Assembly (NCBI GenBank): GCA_019359015.1
Contig: JAHHID010000016.1
Location: 1 to 64,000, forward strand
Origin: Spirirestis rafaelensis WJT71-NPBG6
GTDB taxonomy: Bacteria; Cyanobacteriota; Cyanobacteriia; Cyanobacteriales; Nostocaceae
Reading direction: 5' to 3'
Length of the DNA: 64,000 bases
A model generated the notes under the pieces. The model was not told where the DNA came from. It did no database searches and saw nothing but the letters and a program-made list of their open reading frames with translations. A program made the position numbers and the translations under genes. Of this stretch, positions 54,214 through 63,481 are shown piece by piece; the first letter of the stretch is position 1, and the number at the start of each line of letters is the position of its first letter.

Positions 54214-54774
54214 GTGGATTTTCCCATTTACACAATCGACACTGCCCCGGAAGCATCCAAAACAGCCTTAGTTCATGCAAAGGAAACGTTTGGGTTTATT
54301 CCGAATTTAGAAGGGATTTTTGCCCAAGCCCCTGAATTGCTCAAAGGTTCGATGGCGCTGTGGGATTTATTTGAGGCTACCAGTTTCAGTCCTGTGGAAC
54401 AGCAAGTGATTTACCTGACGGCAAATTATGAACACGAGTGTCACTACTGCATGGCAGCCCATTCTGGTCTAGCAAAAATGATTGGCATGTCTGCTGACGA
54501 TATTCAAGCGCTCCGCAACGGCACAGTTTTGAGCGATCCGAAATTACAAGCTTTGCGTCATTTTACCCAACGCATGATTCAGATGCGAGGTTTGGTTGAC
54601 GATAAAGAGATTGAGGAATTTTTAGCGGCAGGTTATACCCAACAGCAAGTGCTGGAAGTAATTCTTGGAATTGCAATCAAGATCATGCACAATTATACAA
54701 ATCACATTGCTAAAACACCCCTCGACAGACCGTTTCAACCCTACGTTTGGTCAAAGCCTGCGGTAACAGCATAA
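54214..54774 (+). CDS. Carboxymuconolactone decarboxylase-family (AhpD-like) protein
   Basis: The protein (186 aa from GTG 54214) has the AhpD-like redox motif CHYCMAAHS and the family block FSPVEQQVIYLTANYEHEC. Such proteins are often peroxidase or quinone-related enzymes, or alkylhydroperoxidase partners. A TTG at 54178 would add 12 residues but lies inside the operator; the GTG gives DFPIYTIDTAPEASK, a normal N terminus. It is divergent from the TetR repressor gene. Confidence 0.88.
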   Translation: MDFPIYTIDTAPEASKTALVHAKETFGFIPNLEGIFAQAPELLKGSMALWDLFEATSFSPVEQQVIYLTANYEHECHYCMAAHSGLAKMIGMSADDIQALRNGTVLSDPKLQALRHFTQRMIQMRGLVDDKEIEEFLAAGYTQQQVLEVILGIAIKIMHNYTNHIAKTPLDRPFQPYVWSKPAVTA

Positions 54775-54872
54775 ATCACTTTTTAGCAAAGTTGAGAGAC
54801 AATCGCGTTGCGGTCATAGTATGCAATTGTCTCTCAACTGCGTGAGATTTTTAGAGCATAATTCAGCATTGA

Positions 54873-55150
54873 ACTCTCCACGCTTTGAAAAACGTGGATT
54901 CTAGACTGTTGTTGCTACGTGGGCGCGCATCCACACTTGGCAACGTTGTCTCATGTTTTTAAGCATGTTGACGAGGGTAAGACAGCCCTACCCGCCTCGG
55001 TTCCGAAGGAATGTGCGGCTACTTTTAGATCTTCCAACCATGTTCTTTGAAGCGTCTGGCAGAGAAGATTTTACGTGTTGATGGCTTCAAAGAACTTCTC
55101 AACACAACGCCATATCTTCAGTTGTCATGGTTCAGAATGCTTAACCCTAC
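54873..55150 (-). pseudogene. 3' remnant of a TnpB element
   Basis: On the minus strand an IS605-type right end is visible: GAATCCACG..CGTGGAGAGTTCAA (ending near 54870). The preceding region reads FGTEAGRAVLPSSTCLKT, as at the end of a tnpB gene. The rest of tnpB is missing. It lies next to a small RHH gene (55217), and a hairpin typical of the other end is at 55376-55402. A decayed IS200/IS605-superfamily element is likely. Confidence 0.5.
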
Positions 55151-55169
55151 TTTTGTTTTTGGAGTTTTT

Positions 55170-55202
55170 CATCGTATAGTGTTAAATTAATCCTATATTA
55201 AC
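55170..55202. promoter_or_regulatory. Possible operator/promoter of the RHH gene
   Basis: GTGTTAA and TTAACAC (about 55180-55205) form a 7-bp inverted repeat just before the RHH gene. RHH proteins often bind such sites in their own promoters. It is inferred. Confidence 0.35.
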
Positions 55203-55216
55203 ACATAAACAGGATT

Positions 55217-55354
55217 ATGCAACGTTACAATTTGAGATTAGCGGATAAAGAATACGAAGATCTAAAAAAGATTTCGGAACAAACGGAAAGGTCTATTAAT
55301 GACCTAATTCGAGAAGCGATTAGAAACTTTGTAGAAACACAAACGCATAGCTAA
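55217..55354 (+). CDS. Small ribbon-helix-helix (CopG-like) protein
   Basis: The 45-aa protein (MQRYNLRLADKEYEDLKKIS..) fits the RHH fold: a short beta strand (RYNLRLA) then two helices with SINDLIREAIRNF. It resembles CopG-type antitoxin or IS-associated regulators. No toxin gene is adjacent. It lies beside the TnpB relic and may have belonged to that element. The frame is intact. Confidence 0.65.
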   Translation: MQRYNLRLADKEYEDLKKISEQTERSINDLIREAIRNFVETQTHS

Positions 55355-55375
55355 AGCCCTTGTGTCGGATTTCAT

Positions 55376-55402
55376 CCCCTCCTTAAAAGGCAGGGGTTCT
55401 CA
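55376..55402. repeat. IS605-type end hairpin (CCCCTCC..GGGG)
   Basis: CCCCTCCTT and AGGCAGGGG pair around AAA, flanked by ATTTCAT and TTCTCATCC. This is typical of an IS200/IS605 end. It suggests the outer boundary of the relic that includes 54873-55150. Confidence 0.5.
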
Positions 55403-55453
55403 TCCTCCCATCACGCCTTGATAGTGTCTAACTACTAACTCCTAACAACTTCC

Positions 55454-57067
55454 CTAATCATGCATTTTTGTTTGATAAATCTTGACTAATCGATTGATTC
55501 CTTTAAAACGATAATGTCCCATCTCTTGAAAATCAGAGGATTGTAAAAGCATTTTATAAGTAACTTCACTGATGACACATTCACTAGGAGGACAAACAGC
55601 TTCCATCCGCGCCGCAAGATTAATAGTTGCGCCCAAAGCTGTATAATCAACTCTCTGTGAACTGCCGACATCGCCAACGACAGCTTTACCAGTATTAATC
55701 GCAATGCGTAATTGTAGCGGTTCTTGCCAAAAGCCATTCGCGTTGAGTTGTTCGAGACGAGCTAACATACCCTTGGCAGCAGCGACGGCTCTATCTGCAT
55801 GATCTGATTGTGGTTCTGGTGCGCCAAAAAATGCCATAATACAATCGCCTATATATTTATCTAAAGTGCCGCCCCAGCCAAACACTTCTTGTAGCATTTC
55901 TTCAAATAAATTGTTTAGTAATTGAGCAACTTCAGTTGGTGTAACTCGTTCGGAAATTGCTGTAAAGCCGACAAGATCCGCAAATAAAATACTGATTTCA
56001 GTTTCTACGGGTGCTAAACGACCATTAGGCAACCCTCCCACAGATATCAACTGCTGCACAACTGCGGGAGAATGATAGCGTTCTAATCTTTGGCGAATCA
56101 CTTCTTCAGTTTTAAGTTTTTCTACCAGCAACCAACGTTGAACGCTAGAAGCCACAAGATTTGCCAAAGCTGAAAAAAAGCTCAATTCTTCCTCACCTTC
56201 CTTTTCCCAATGATAAGAAGAAAGGGTAGCATCGGCATAAAGAACCCCGACAACTTTATTTTCATCCCATAAAGGTACAGCCATCGCGCTGCGAATACCT
56301 TTGACTAAAATGCTATGTTCTCCAGCAAATCGTTCATCTTTTTGAGCATCAGCTGTTTGAATCGCGACTTTTTCTGCAAATACTTTTTGGCAGATACTAC
56401 GGCTAATCCAACTGCCATCTGCTGCTAAATTTTGTTGTTGAGAAACTTTTCTAGTAGCAGAGTTCATTAACTCTAGTTTACCGCCTCCATTCACATCAAT
56501 TAATAATGCCAAGCGATCAATACTGTCGAGGTAACGAAAAATAACTTCCTGTACCTGTGAGAAAATCTCTTCAATAGATGCCGCTCCACACAGATTCTTG
56601 GCTATATCTACCAAGTCTTTGAGTCGGGCAATGGTTTTATCTTTATTAGTTGTCTCCCCATCCTTTCCGTTGGGTTGTATCCATTTTTCTTGCAATTGTT
56701 GGACATTGCGAAGAATTGTTCTTCGTTCACCAACTTCCTGTTGTCTGGGAGTGAGTGGCGCTTCAGTATAATCTCCATACAGAACTAGTAAACTAACATC
56801 GCCTAGCCAAACAATATCGCCATGTTGCAACTTTTGAGGAGAAGTAACAAGACGTTCATTTAATTGCGTGCCGTTTTTGCTACCCAAGTCTTCAATAGTC
56901 CACAAATTGGGGGAAATTTTCACTATGCGGGCATGGCAACGAGAAACTCCTCCAAAAGGTAAGTGTAAGTCACATTCCGGCAAACGTCCTATGGTGAATA
57001 CATCTTGATTCACCGTCACTGTTGTGCCGTTATCTCCCTGTTGTAGGAGTAGTTTGAGTTCAGTCAT
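55454..57067 (-). CDS. FHA-GAF-adenylate cyclase (class III)
   Basis: The 537-aa protein has an FHA domain (about 1-95, FTIGRLPECDLHLPFGGVSR) and a linker. A GAF domain follows (about 165-315), then a class III cyclase domain (about 350-530). The metal Asp residues lie in ISILFADLVGFTAIS and GGTLDKYIGDCIMAFFG. Lys in DKYIGD and Asp in VDYTALG favour ATP over GTP. The FHA suggests control by phosphothreonine partners and the GAF by a small ligand. It is monocistronic. Confidence 0.93.
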   Translation of the reverse strand: MTELKLLLQQGDNGTTVTVNQDVFTIGRLPECDLHLPFGGVSRCHARIVKISPNLWTIEDLGSKNGTQLNERLVTSPQKLQHGDIVWLGDVSLLVLYGDYTEAPLTPRQQEVGERRTILRNVQQLQEKWIQPNGKDGETTNKDKTIARLKDLVDIAKNLCGAASIEEIFSQVQEVIFRYLDSIDRLALLIDVNGGGKLELMNSATRKVSQQQNLAADGSWISRSICQKVFAEKVAIQTADAQKDERFAGEHSILVKGIRSAMAVPLWDENKVVGVLYADATLSSYHWEKEGEEELSFFSALANLVASSVQRWLLVEKLKTEEVIRQRLERYHSPAVVQQLISVGGLPNGRLAPVETEISILFADLVGFTAISERVTPTEVAQLLNNLFEEMLQEVFGWGGTLDKYIGDCIMAFFGAPEPQSDHADRAVAAAKGMLARLEQLNANGFWQEPLQLRIAINTGKAVVGDVGSSQRVDYTALGATINLAARMEAVCPPSECVISEVTYKMLLQSSDFQEMGHYRFKGINRLVKIYQTKMHD

Positions 57068-57210
57068 GACAATGATAGATTAATCCACCGAAGCTAGGGT
57101 GCAAGCAACCAATACGCTAAGGGATACGCCAAGGTTTAGCCCTTCACTATATCTTTATGGCACTCTTAAGGGCTTTCGGCAACTATATGTAGTAAATATG
57201 ACAGCAATAT

Positions 57211-57284
57211 CTAGTAGGCGTGAAAACGCCTATCTGACTACGAAATAAAACTTATTTAAGGTAGTAGGTATTAAAACGCCTATT
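57211..57284. repeat. Two GTAGGCGTGAAAACGCCTA-type hairpins, 50 bp apart
   Basis: TAGGCG..CGCCTA at 57215-57232 and TAGGTA..CGCCTA at 57265-57282 are near-identical hairpins in direct orientation. They lie upstream of the cyclase gene on the minus strand. Their role is unknown. Confidence 0.7.
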
Positions 57285-57885
57285 TACAGCACTCTTCGTC
57301 CTGACCGAACAAAGGCAGAGGTTCGAGGGCAGAAGGCAGAAGGGAAGAATTTGTTTTACCTCTGCCAAAAGGGGTTTCAAGCCTCCGTCTCACATGACGG
57401 TATACCGCATTTTGCAACCATTAATTGAGAAGCAAGAGAAAGCTAAAAGTGTTCGCAGTCCGGGTTGGCGGGGGTCACGCCTAGCAATGAAAACCCGTGA
57501 TGGGAAAGATTTATCCGTGGATTACAGTAACCATGTTTGGCAGTGTGACCATACCCCTGTAGATGTTTTATTGGTAGACCAGCATGGCAAAATTTTGGGT
57601 CGTCCTTGGTTGACAACGGTTGTAGACAGTTACTCCCGTTGCATTATAGGTATTAATTTGGGCTATGACGCACCTAGTTCTCAGGTGGTAGCTTTGGCGT
57701 TGCGTCATGATATCGTTAATCACTATAACCAGCGAATTGATGCACGTATGGGCGATCAAACTCGATTTCAACGCTGGGAATCTGGGTTGATTGCAGTTCC
57801 AGATGCTATATCAGAGCGAGATTTGGATATCTGCCTCATGAAACAAACACGACGGCAGATTCAAAGAGGGGGCTACCTGCAATTT

Positions 57886-59406
57886 CAGTAGACCGAAAAG
57901 TTTTGCCATCGCTCTGTCAAGAATACCTGCTCCAGTGGATTTTTGCGAAAAGCTCGTGCTTTTAGATGCCAGCACCTCATGTCTCACTTTGAAATAAAAA
58001 CATAAGTAAAGCTAATAAATAAGCGAAGAACTCAGAGCAAACGTCGCACCATAACCATGTTTTGCTGCTATTTCAGGAATTTTGCCAAGGAGTTGCGGGA
58101 AAATTGAGCCAGAGAAATATCTGGTGCAAGCTATGACTGCAACTACCCCAGTTCTAACTGATAGTAAAACCTTGAATGAAGTGGTTAACTGTTTAACGGA
58201 GAATCTTCCAATTCAGACTCAAGGTAAGTGTGAACAACAAAATATTTTTGAAATTTTAATTCGGGCTGCTACCCAGAGGGATAGTATTGAAAACACGACT
58301 AAAGTCCTAAAAAATGTTCCGATCAGTAATGATATTCGTTACCATTTGGAGAAATATTCAGACCTTTCTTCATTGGAAAAGGCTTTAAATAAAGCACTTC
58401 AAAGCCGCTTGCCAACAGGTATACGACAAGGGCAACAGAAAATTGCCATCGATTTTAACTTAATTCCATATTATGGTGAGCCATCCCCATTAGAAGCACC
58501 ATATATTTATAGAAGTCAAGCGAAAAATGGTACTTGCTCTTTCTATGCCTACGCTACTATTTATGTAATTAAGAAGCATAAAAGAGTAACATTAGCTATC
58601 AAAGCTGTTCAGCAACAGAACACTTTGGTGGCAATTATCACGTATCTTTTAGCATTGATTGAGCCTTTAAACCTGAAGATTGAACGATTATATTTAGACC
58701 GTGAGTTCTTCTGTGTGCCTGTCATCAGATGGTTACAAGCTTTAGATATTCCATTTGAAATGCCAGCTATTATTCGAGGCAAACATGGAGTAACTAAACA
58801 ATTAATTAGAGGTAGGCGTAGCTACAAAACCAGTTACACTTTAAACAGCGATAAATATGGTTCAGTAACTTTTAGTGTGTGGATAGTTTGCACATATAAA
58901 AATGGTAAAAGACGAGAGCATGGGCGGGAATTTTTTGTTTACGCTGTTTATAAAGTTAAGTTAACTTTGCAGCTTATACATGATGACTATCGTCTGCGTT
59001 TCGGGATTGAGAGTAGTTATCGTATGAAAAACCAGTGCCGCATCAAAACTACTATCAAAAATCCCACAATTCGGCTTTTATTTGTAGCTTTGGCATTCTT
59101 AATTATTAATGTTTGGATTTATCTAGTATGGCATTATATTAGCCGTTTAAAAAGAAGCACTAGACAAGTTTTTTCTCATCTATTTACTCTCAAACAGATG
59201 CTTGAATTTTTACGCCAAGTAATAGACCGTAACTATGGAGTAGCCTGCGAAATTTATTTACCGTCCGGCTGATTTTGGTCGTTTCGCCACTATTTATATA
59301 AGTTCAACTTATAGTTGTTCTCTCGAAATCGGCTGTTGTACATTCCGGAATAAACGGTATCACAGACTACTATTTTTTAGCGATCGCAAAACTTTTCGGT
59401 CTACTG
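57886..59406 (+). mobile_element. 1521-bp insertion sequence with ISH3-like transposase
   Basis: The terminal inverted repeats CAGTAGACCGAAAAGTTTTG and its complement CAAAACTTTTCGGTCTACTG are exact over 20 bases and nearly so over 28. The element is flanked by the 5-bp target duplication AATTT (57881-57885 and 59407-59411). Removing it restores the tnsB frame. One intact transposase gene is inside. Confidence 0.95.
58133..59272 (+). CDS. IS transposase (DDE, ISH3/IS4-like)
   Basis: The protein (379 aa from ATG 58133, MTATTPVLTD) has a DDE core: IAIDFNLIPYYGEP, LYLDREFF and FGIESSYRMKNQ. These give the Asp, Asp and Glu. An upstream start (58082) would extend it 17 residues. The layout resembles ISH3-family enzymes, though the family call is from memory. 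The frame is intact, so the element may be active. Confidence 0.9.
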   Translation: MTATTPVLTDSKTLNEVVNCLTENLPIQTQGKCEQQNIFEILIRAATQRDSIENTTKVLKNVPISNDIRYHLEKYSDLSSLEKALNKALQSRLPTGIRQGQQKIAIDFNLIPYYGEPSPLEAPYIYRSQAKNGTCSFYAYATIYVIKKHKRVTLAIKAVQQQNTLVAIITYLLALIEPLNLKIERLYLDREFFCVPVIRWLQALDIPFEMPAIIRGKHGVTKQLIRGRRSYKTSYTLNSDKYGSVTFSVWIVCTYKNGKRREHGREFFVYAVYKVKLTLQLIHDDYRLRFGIESSYRMKNQCRIKTTIKNPTIRLLFVALAFLIINVWIYLVWHYISRLKRSTRQVFSHLFTLKQMLEFLRQVIDRNYGVACEIYLPSG

Positions 59407-59471
59407 AATTTGAAAACATCATGTATCGAGGTGAACTTTTAGCAGGTTACGCAGGGGAAAGTATTATTTAA

Positions 59472-59477
59472 TGTACA
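59472..59477. other. TGTACA beside tRNA-Cys, possible CAST end
   Basis: TGTACA is the terminal sequence of known type V-K CAST ends. Here it lies directly after the tnsB relic and 8 bases from the tRNA-Cys 3' end. With six bases a chance match is possible. Confidence 0.3.
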
Positions 59478-59484
59478 TTATTTA

Positions 59485-59556
<72 letters not shown>

Positions 59557-59936
59557 GCTATTTGCGATTTTTGCTTGTCTACTTTCTTTGCTTGTTTTTC
59601 AATAGCAGTTGAGTAGTCATGCCAAATCAATCCTTAACCATTATACTGCAATTCAACATCTATAACAACTACCTGCAAAGAGGATTCGGCACATTTAGCT
59701 GGTCGCTACTCAAATCAAGGCGATCGCTCTCACTCTGACTCATTGATCTATGTAAATGCTCGCGTGTGCCACAGTGTAGTGATAAACCGATTATTGCAAT
59801 TTTATATTACTTAAGTCTTGTGTAAGTAAATGCGTACAAAGTTAAAAGTTAAGAGTTAGGAGTGAGGAGCTGGTAGTTTAAACGTGGAAATTAGCAATTT
59901 TTAATTCATAACTCATAACTCATAACTCTTAACTTT
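59557..59936. other. Non-coding stretch between tRNA-Cys and cpcT
   Basis: No gene is visible. A short ATTCATAACTCATAACTCATA repeat near 59903-59930 follows the cpcT stop on its strand. Upstream of the tRNA no clear promoter is recognised. Confidence 0.4.
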
Positions 59937-60527
59937 TTATACTTTCACCTCATCCGCAAAACTGCCCCAACGGACAAAGTGAAATGGTCCTGCTACAGAT
60001 CCCCAGATATGCTCATCGGTTTCTGGATCTCGTCCTCGGTCAAGGCTAATAAATTTATCGGTGTCAATTTCAAATTCACTATCAAGATAGGTGTTTTTGT
60101 TGTTGCGAAACACCATGCAGCCTTTACCTGGTTCAACTTTGCCTTTGAAGCTGTTACCAGTCCACTCGACAATCATGTTACAGCCTGGTAATTTTTCTAA
60201 ATCGTTGGCGGTTAACTCTTTGAGGAGTTGCAGGTTACGGGAGCCACCGTAAAATTTTTCTTCTTCCTTAAGGGTATAATTTTCGATTTCGATGCGCGAA
60301 CCTGCATTTAGCAACTTCAACACCCGCAAGCGATAGGGGTCATTGAGGGCATAGTTATAAGCTTGTTCTACAAACAAACTTACCCCAGATAATACTTCCA
60401 AGGGGAGGGGACGCATACACACGCGAATATGAGCAAAAAAAGGCGGGTTTTCAAAAGCTTGTTCTTGATTACTAAAATCAGCCGCCATCCAGCGAGCTAA
60501 GGTGGCAATATCAGTAGAATGTGTCAT
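59937..60527 (-). CDS. cpcT: Phycobiliprotein lyase CpcT/CpeT
   Basis: The 196-aa protein matches CpcT-type bilin lyases, which attach phycocyanobilin to Cys153/155 of the phycocyanin or phycoerythrocyanin beta subunit. Motifs are HIRVCMRPLPLEVL, FFVEQAY-type (SLFVEQAYNYALNDPYRLRVL), GCNMIVEW and FKGKVEPGKGC. Length is typical. No phycobilisome genes are adjacent, which is usual. Confidence 0.93.
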   Translation of the reverse strand: MTHSTDIATLARWMAADFSNQEQAFENPPFFAHIRVCMRPLPLEVLSGVSLFVEQAYNYALNDPYRLRVLKLLNAGSRIEIENYTLKEEEKFYGGSRNLQLLKELTANDLEKLPGCNMIVEWTGNSFKGKVEPGKGCMVFRNNKNTYLDSEFEIDTDKFISLDRGRDPETDEHIWGSVAGPFHFVRWGSFADEVKV

Positions 60528-60639
60528 TACAGATGATAAACCGATTGCTTGAAAATAATTTACGAGTTCTTTGAGTATTGTAAAACTTGTGGTTGCCTAT
60601 GTTTGTGGAGAATTTTTTGCTTATTTTCGTCTATGTCTG

Positions 60640-60830
60640 GATTGGGCATGGGGCATTGGTAATTGGGAATGCGGTAATTGGTACTTCTTTTTATTCCCCA
60701 ATGCGAGCGTGCCCGATGACGGCAGGTGCTACAACGGAGGACACCTCCCTTCGGGTTCGCCACTTCGACGGGACGGAAACCGACACCGCCGAGTGGACTC
60801 ACCGCAACGCACTGCCTCCCCAATGCCCCG
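60640..60830. repeat. Dispersed repeat block before the TPR gene
   Basis: GATGACGGCAGGTGCTACAACGGAGGACACCTCC and CGCAACGCACTGCCTCCCC modules match the family at 11877-11945 and 17621-17797 (only short excerpts are quoted). Apparent frames here are repeat artefacts. Confidence 0.65.
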
Positions 60831-60859
60831 TATAATTTATAGCAAGGCGAGATAAAACA

Positions 60860-62110
60860 ATGATGCTACGGCGCTTAAGTGTGACAATTACCGCTGCTAT
60901 AATTTGGCAGCTTTGCAGTTCTTTGACTTTGGCAGAGACTAAAAAGCCCGCACAGCCGGATAAATTTCCGCCTAGTCCGCTGGAGATTACGATACCCGAT
61001 CCGCTGCTACCGCGTAAACCTACTAACAAACAGCCGTTATCTATTCAAGAACAACAAGATTTGGCTGTGGCGTTGGATAATTTGAATCAAGAAGCTGCGG
61101 CTAAAATGCAAGCTGGGGATAAGGTGGGAGCGTTTGATATTTGGAACCGGGAACTGCGTTTACGTCGCTATTTGGGTTCATTGACAGAAGCGCAAGCGCT
61201 GTCGCGGGTAGGTGCGATCGCCTGGAATGAAAACAATCGCCCAGAAATATTTTATATTATGCAGCGATTGCAAAAAATTCAAACATCTTCCTTGCAAAAG
61301 CAAAAAAAACTTGGGAAAACAATCCCATCTACAACAGCTGATGTAGAACTTTGGCGATCGCTGGCGATGGCTTATACTAATTTGCGATCACCATCTGAAG
61401 CAGTCCAAGCTTACGATCAAGTTTTAGCCGCAGTCCGACAAAACAATGATGTTGCTGCCGTTGTGGAAACCCTCAAAACAATGGGGGAACTGCATATGAG
61501 TTGGTTTGACTATACCAAAGCCAGCGACACTTACGAACAATTGTTAAATTTAGCGGCAAAAAGTGGCGATCGCATCAATCAGTTAGCATACCTGCAACAG
61601 CTAGCTTACATTTATGAGCAACAAAAACAACCACACCAATCAATAAAAGTACGCAATCAGTTGATAGAAGCTTACCAAAGTGAAAATAATTTAATTCAGA
61701 TACCAGAATTAAAGTTAGCGATCGGCTCAGATTACCAATCCTTAGGAAAAGAAAATCCAACTTTACTCCCAGAAGCTTTCAAAAACTATCAAGAAGCTTA
61801 TACCACAGCTTGGCAACAAGAACAATACGTTACTGCTGGCGAAGCTTTACAAAAATTAATCGCCTTATACCGTTCCCAAGGACAAACAGAAGAAGCTTTG
61901 CAAACTGGGCAAATTTTGGTGCAGACACAAGAGCGAGCCGTTAACTTTTACGGCATGATGAAGGCTTACGACCAAATTGGGCAAATTTATCTAGAACGTA
62001 AAGAGCCGACTCTTGCACTAGCAGCCTTTCAAAAAGGGCTGGAATTAGCCCAACAACTCAAGCATGACGAAGCTTATTTTACCGAGCAGATTCAAAAACT
62101 GTCAAAGTAA
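60860..62110 (+). CDS. Exported TPR protein
   Basis: The 416-aa protein has a signal peptide (about 1-25, ..SSLTLAET) and a proline-rich stretch. TPR-like helical repeats run from about residue 60 to the end (ALSRVGAIAWNENNRPEIF, AMAYTNLRSPSEAVQAYDQV, LYRSQGQTEEALQTGQIL). No enzymatic domain is seen; it is likely a periplasmic scaffold or adaptor. It is convergent with the glycosyltransferase gene. Confidence 0.85.
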   Translation: MMLRRLSVTITAAIIWQLCSSLTLAETKKPAQPDKFPPSPLEITIPDPLLPRKPTNKQPLSIQEQQDLAVALDNLNQEAAAKMQAGDKVGAFDIWNRELRLRRYLGSLTEAQALSRVGAIAWNENNRPEIFYIMQRLQKIQTSSLQKQKKLGKTIPSTTADVELWRSLAMAYTNLRSPSEAVQAYDQVLAAVRQNNDVAAVVETLKTMGELHMSWFDYTKASDTYEQLLNLAAKSGDRINQLAYLQQLAYIYEQQKQPHQSIKVRNQLIEAYQSENNLIQIPELKLAIGSDYQSLGKENPTLLPEAFKNYQEAYTTAWQQEQYVTAGEALQKLIALYRSQGQTEEALQTGQILVQTQERAVNFYGMMKAYDQIGQIYLERKEPTLALAAFQKGLELAQQLKHDEAYFTEQIQKLSK

Positions 62111-62215
62111 TGGGCATGGGGCAACCCCTTTCGGGGAATTCACGCATTCACGCATTCAAAAAAAGAATCTTAATGTGTGAATTTTTGTGTCCCCATTCCC
62201 AGTCCTCACCAGCCC

Positions 62216-63481
62216 CTAACCAGCCTTTACCTCAACCCGCTTCCCTCGTTGAACAACTTCATAGAGTTTATCTTCAAATTTTTGTGTACATCTTGACCAA
62301 TCGAATTCAAGTATGGATTGGCGTGCCTGCCGTGTCAATTGTTCTTTGAAAGCGGGATTTTCTAGAATAGTAATCACCATTTTGGCGAAATCTGCTGGAT
62401 TGTTCGCCTTGGCTAGCAAGCCGTTAATACCTGGAAATACTTGCTCTCTAGTTGAGGGTGCTTTGACAGCAACGACGGGGGTCCCAGACGCTAGAGCTTC
62501 GTTATTGGTCGTGCAAAAATTTTCTGTGACGGAGGGATTGACAAATATATCCGCTCGTGCAAACCAACCTAACAGTTCTTTTCCGTGGGACTCACCCCAG
62601 ATGGTAACACCAGATTTAAACTTTTGGGCGCGTTTGCGAATTTCTTCATCAGCCGGACCGCTACCAACAATTACCAGATGAACGTCAGGAATTTTAGCAG
62701 CAATGAGCGGAAATGCGTCTAAAAGTTGGCTGACATTCTTTTCTGGGGTAATGCGTCCAACAAAAAGCAGCGTTGGTCGATTGTCATTGGGAATCGGGTT
62801 GTAAATGATGTTTTGGGGGTGAAATTTTTCGCAATCGATACCTTGATAGGGAAGGTATTCACTGCGTTGAGAATTTAGGTTTTGGTACTTTTCGAGCTGT
62901 TCCCGCGAAGAAAAGTAATTGACATCATAAGCGTCGCTCATCTGCTTGACCAAACTGGGAAGAATTGGACGAAATAAGTTAAAAAATACGTCCCCCAAGT
63001 AATATCGGATATAAGCAATGATATCGGTATGGAAAACGGATATGATTGGTGTGCCAGTTAGCTTTGCATATTCCGTTCCAACCGGACGACCGTAACCTTG
63101 CAAGAAAAGTGAGTAGCATCCTCTCATTTGCGGCGCTTCTTCAACCACTATAATGTCAGGCTTAAATTTTTCCAACAACTCAGTATCACTCCAATACCGA
63201 TTGTGCATCGGTTGCGGAAGAGACTTGTATAACATCAACGGTTGTGATGGAAATGCATAAGAGGAAAATTTAGGAAAAACTATTAGCTCTTCTAACCCAG
63301 CCATCGGGCGTGAGCCAACATTTTTGGGGTACTTGTCGTTAAATTCTGGGCGAATGAGAAAAACTTCGTGTCCTTGCTGTAATAACCAGCGAACCCGCTG
63401 ATGTACTGCAATGGAAACTCCTGTCAGGAAGGGAGCGTACAATCCTGTCAACAGCGCAATGCGTAACGGTTGCTTTTTCAT
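62216..63481 (-). CDS. Glycosyltransferase family 4 (GT-B)
   Basis: The 421-aa protein has an N-terminal acceptor domain (GLYAPFLTGVSIAVHQR). The donor domain has LFVGRITPEKNVSQLLDAFP, VTENFCTTNNEALASGTPVV and ANNPADFAKMVITIL. It resembles the SqdX and mannosyltransferase subgroup, but the substrate cannot be fixed. The start at 63481 (MKKQPLRIALLTGLY) is the only good one. Confidence 0.88.
   Translation of the reverse strand: MKKQPLRIALLTGLYAPFLTGVSIAVHQRVRWLLQQGHEVFLIRPEFNDKYPKNVGSRPMAGLEELIVFPKFSSYAFPSQPLMLYKSLPQPMHNRYWSDTELLEKFKPDIIVVEEAPQMRGCYSLFLQGYGRPVGTEYAKLTGTPIISVFHTDIIAYIRYYLGDVFFNLFRPILPSLVKQMSDAYDVNYFSSREQLEKYQNLNSQRSEYLPYQGIDCEKFHPQNIIYNPIPNDNRPTLLFVGRITPEKNVSQLLDAFPLIAAKIPDVHLVIVGSGPADEEIRKRAQKFKSGVTIWGESHGKELLGWFARADIFVNPSVTENFCTTNNEALASGTPVVAVKAPSTREQVFPGINGLLAKANNPADFAKMVITILENPAFKEQLTRQARQSILEFDWSRCTQKFEDKLYEVVQRGKRVEVKAG

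Larger units (their letters stand above)
57374..59471 (+). pseudogene. Relic of a Tn7-like tnsB (type V-K CAST), split by an IS
   Basis: The 5' piece (57374-57885) reads KPPSHMTVYRILQPLIEKQE and WQCDHTPVDVLLVDQHGKIL, closely like TnsB of type V-K CRISPR-associated transposons. After LALRHD it jumps to NHYNQRIDARMGDQTRFQRW, so an internal piece with the second catalytic Asp and the Glu is deleted. The IS at 57886-59406 splits GGYLQF from ENIMYRGELLAGYAGES. The frame then stops at 59469-59471. The upstream part and all of tnsC, tniQ, cas12k and CRISPR are absent. TGTACA at 59472-59477 and tRNA-Cys follow directly. Non-functional. Confidence 0.85.

Noticed and set aside
55217-55354. A complete toxin-antitoxin pair
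   Set aside because: Only the RHH gene is present; the neighbouring frames do not resemble any toxin.
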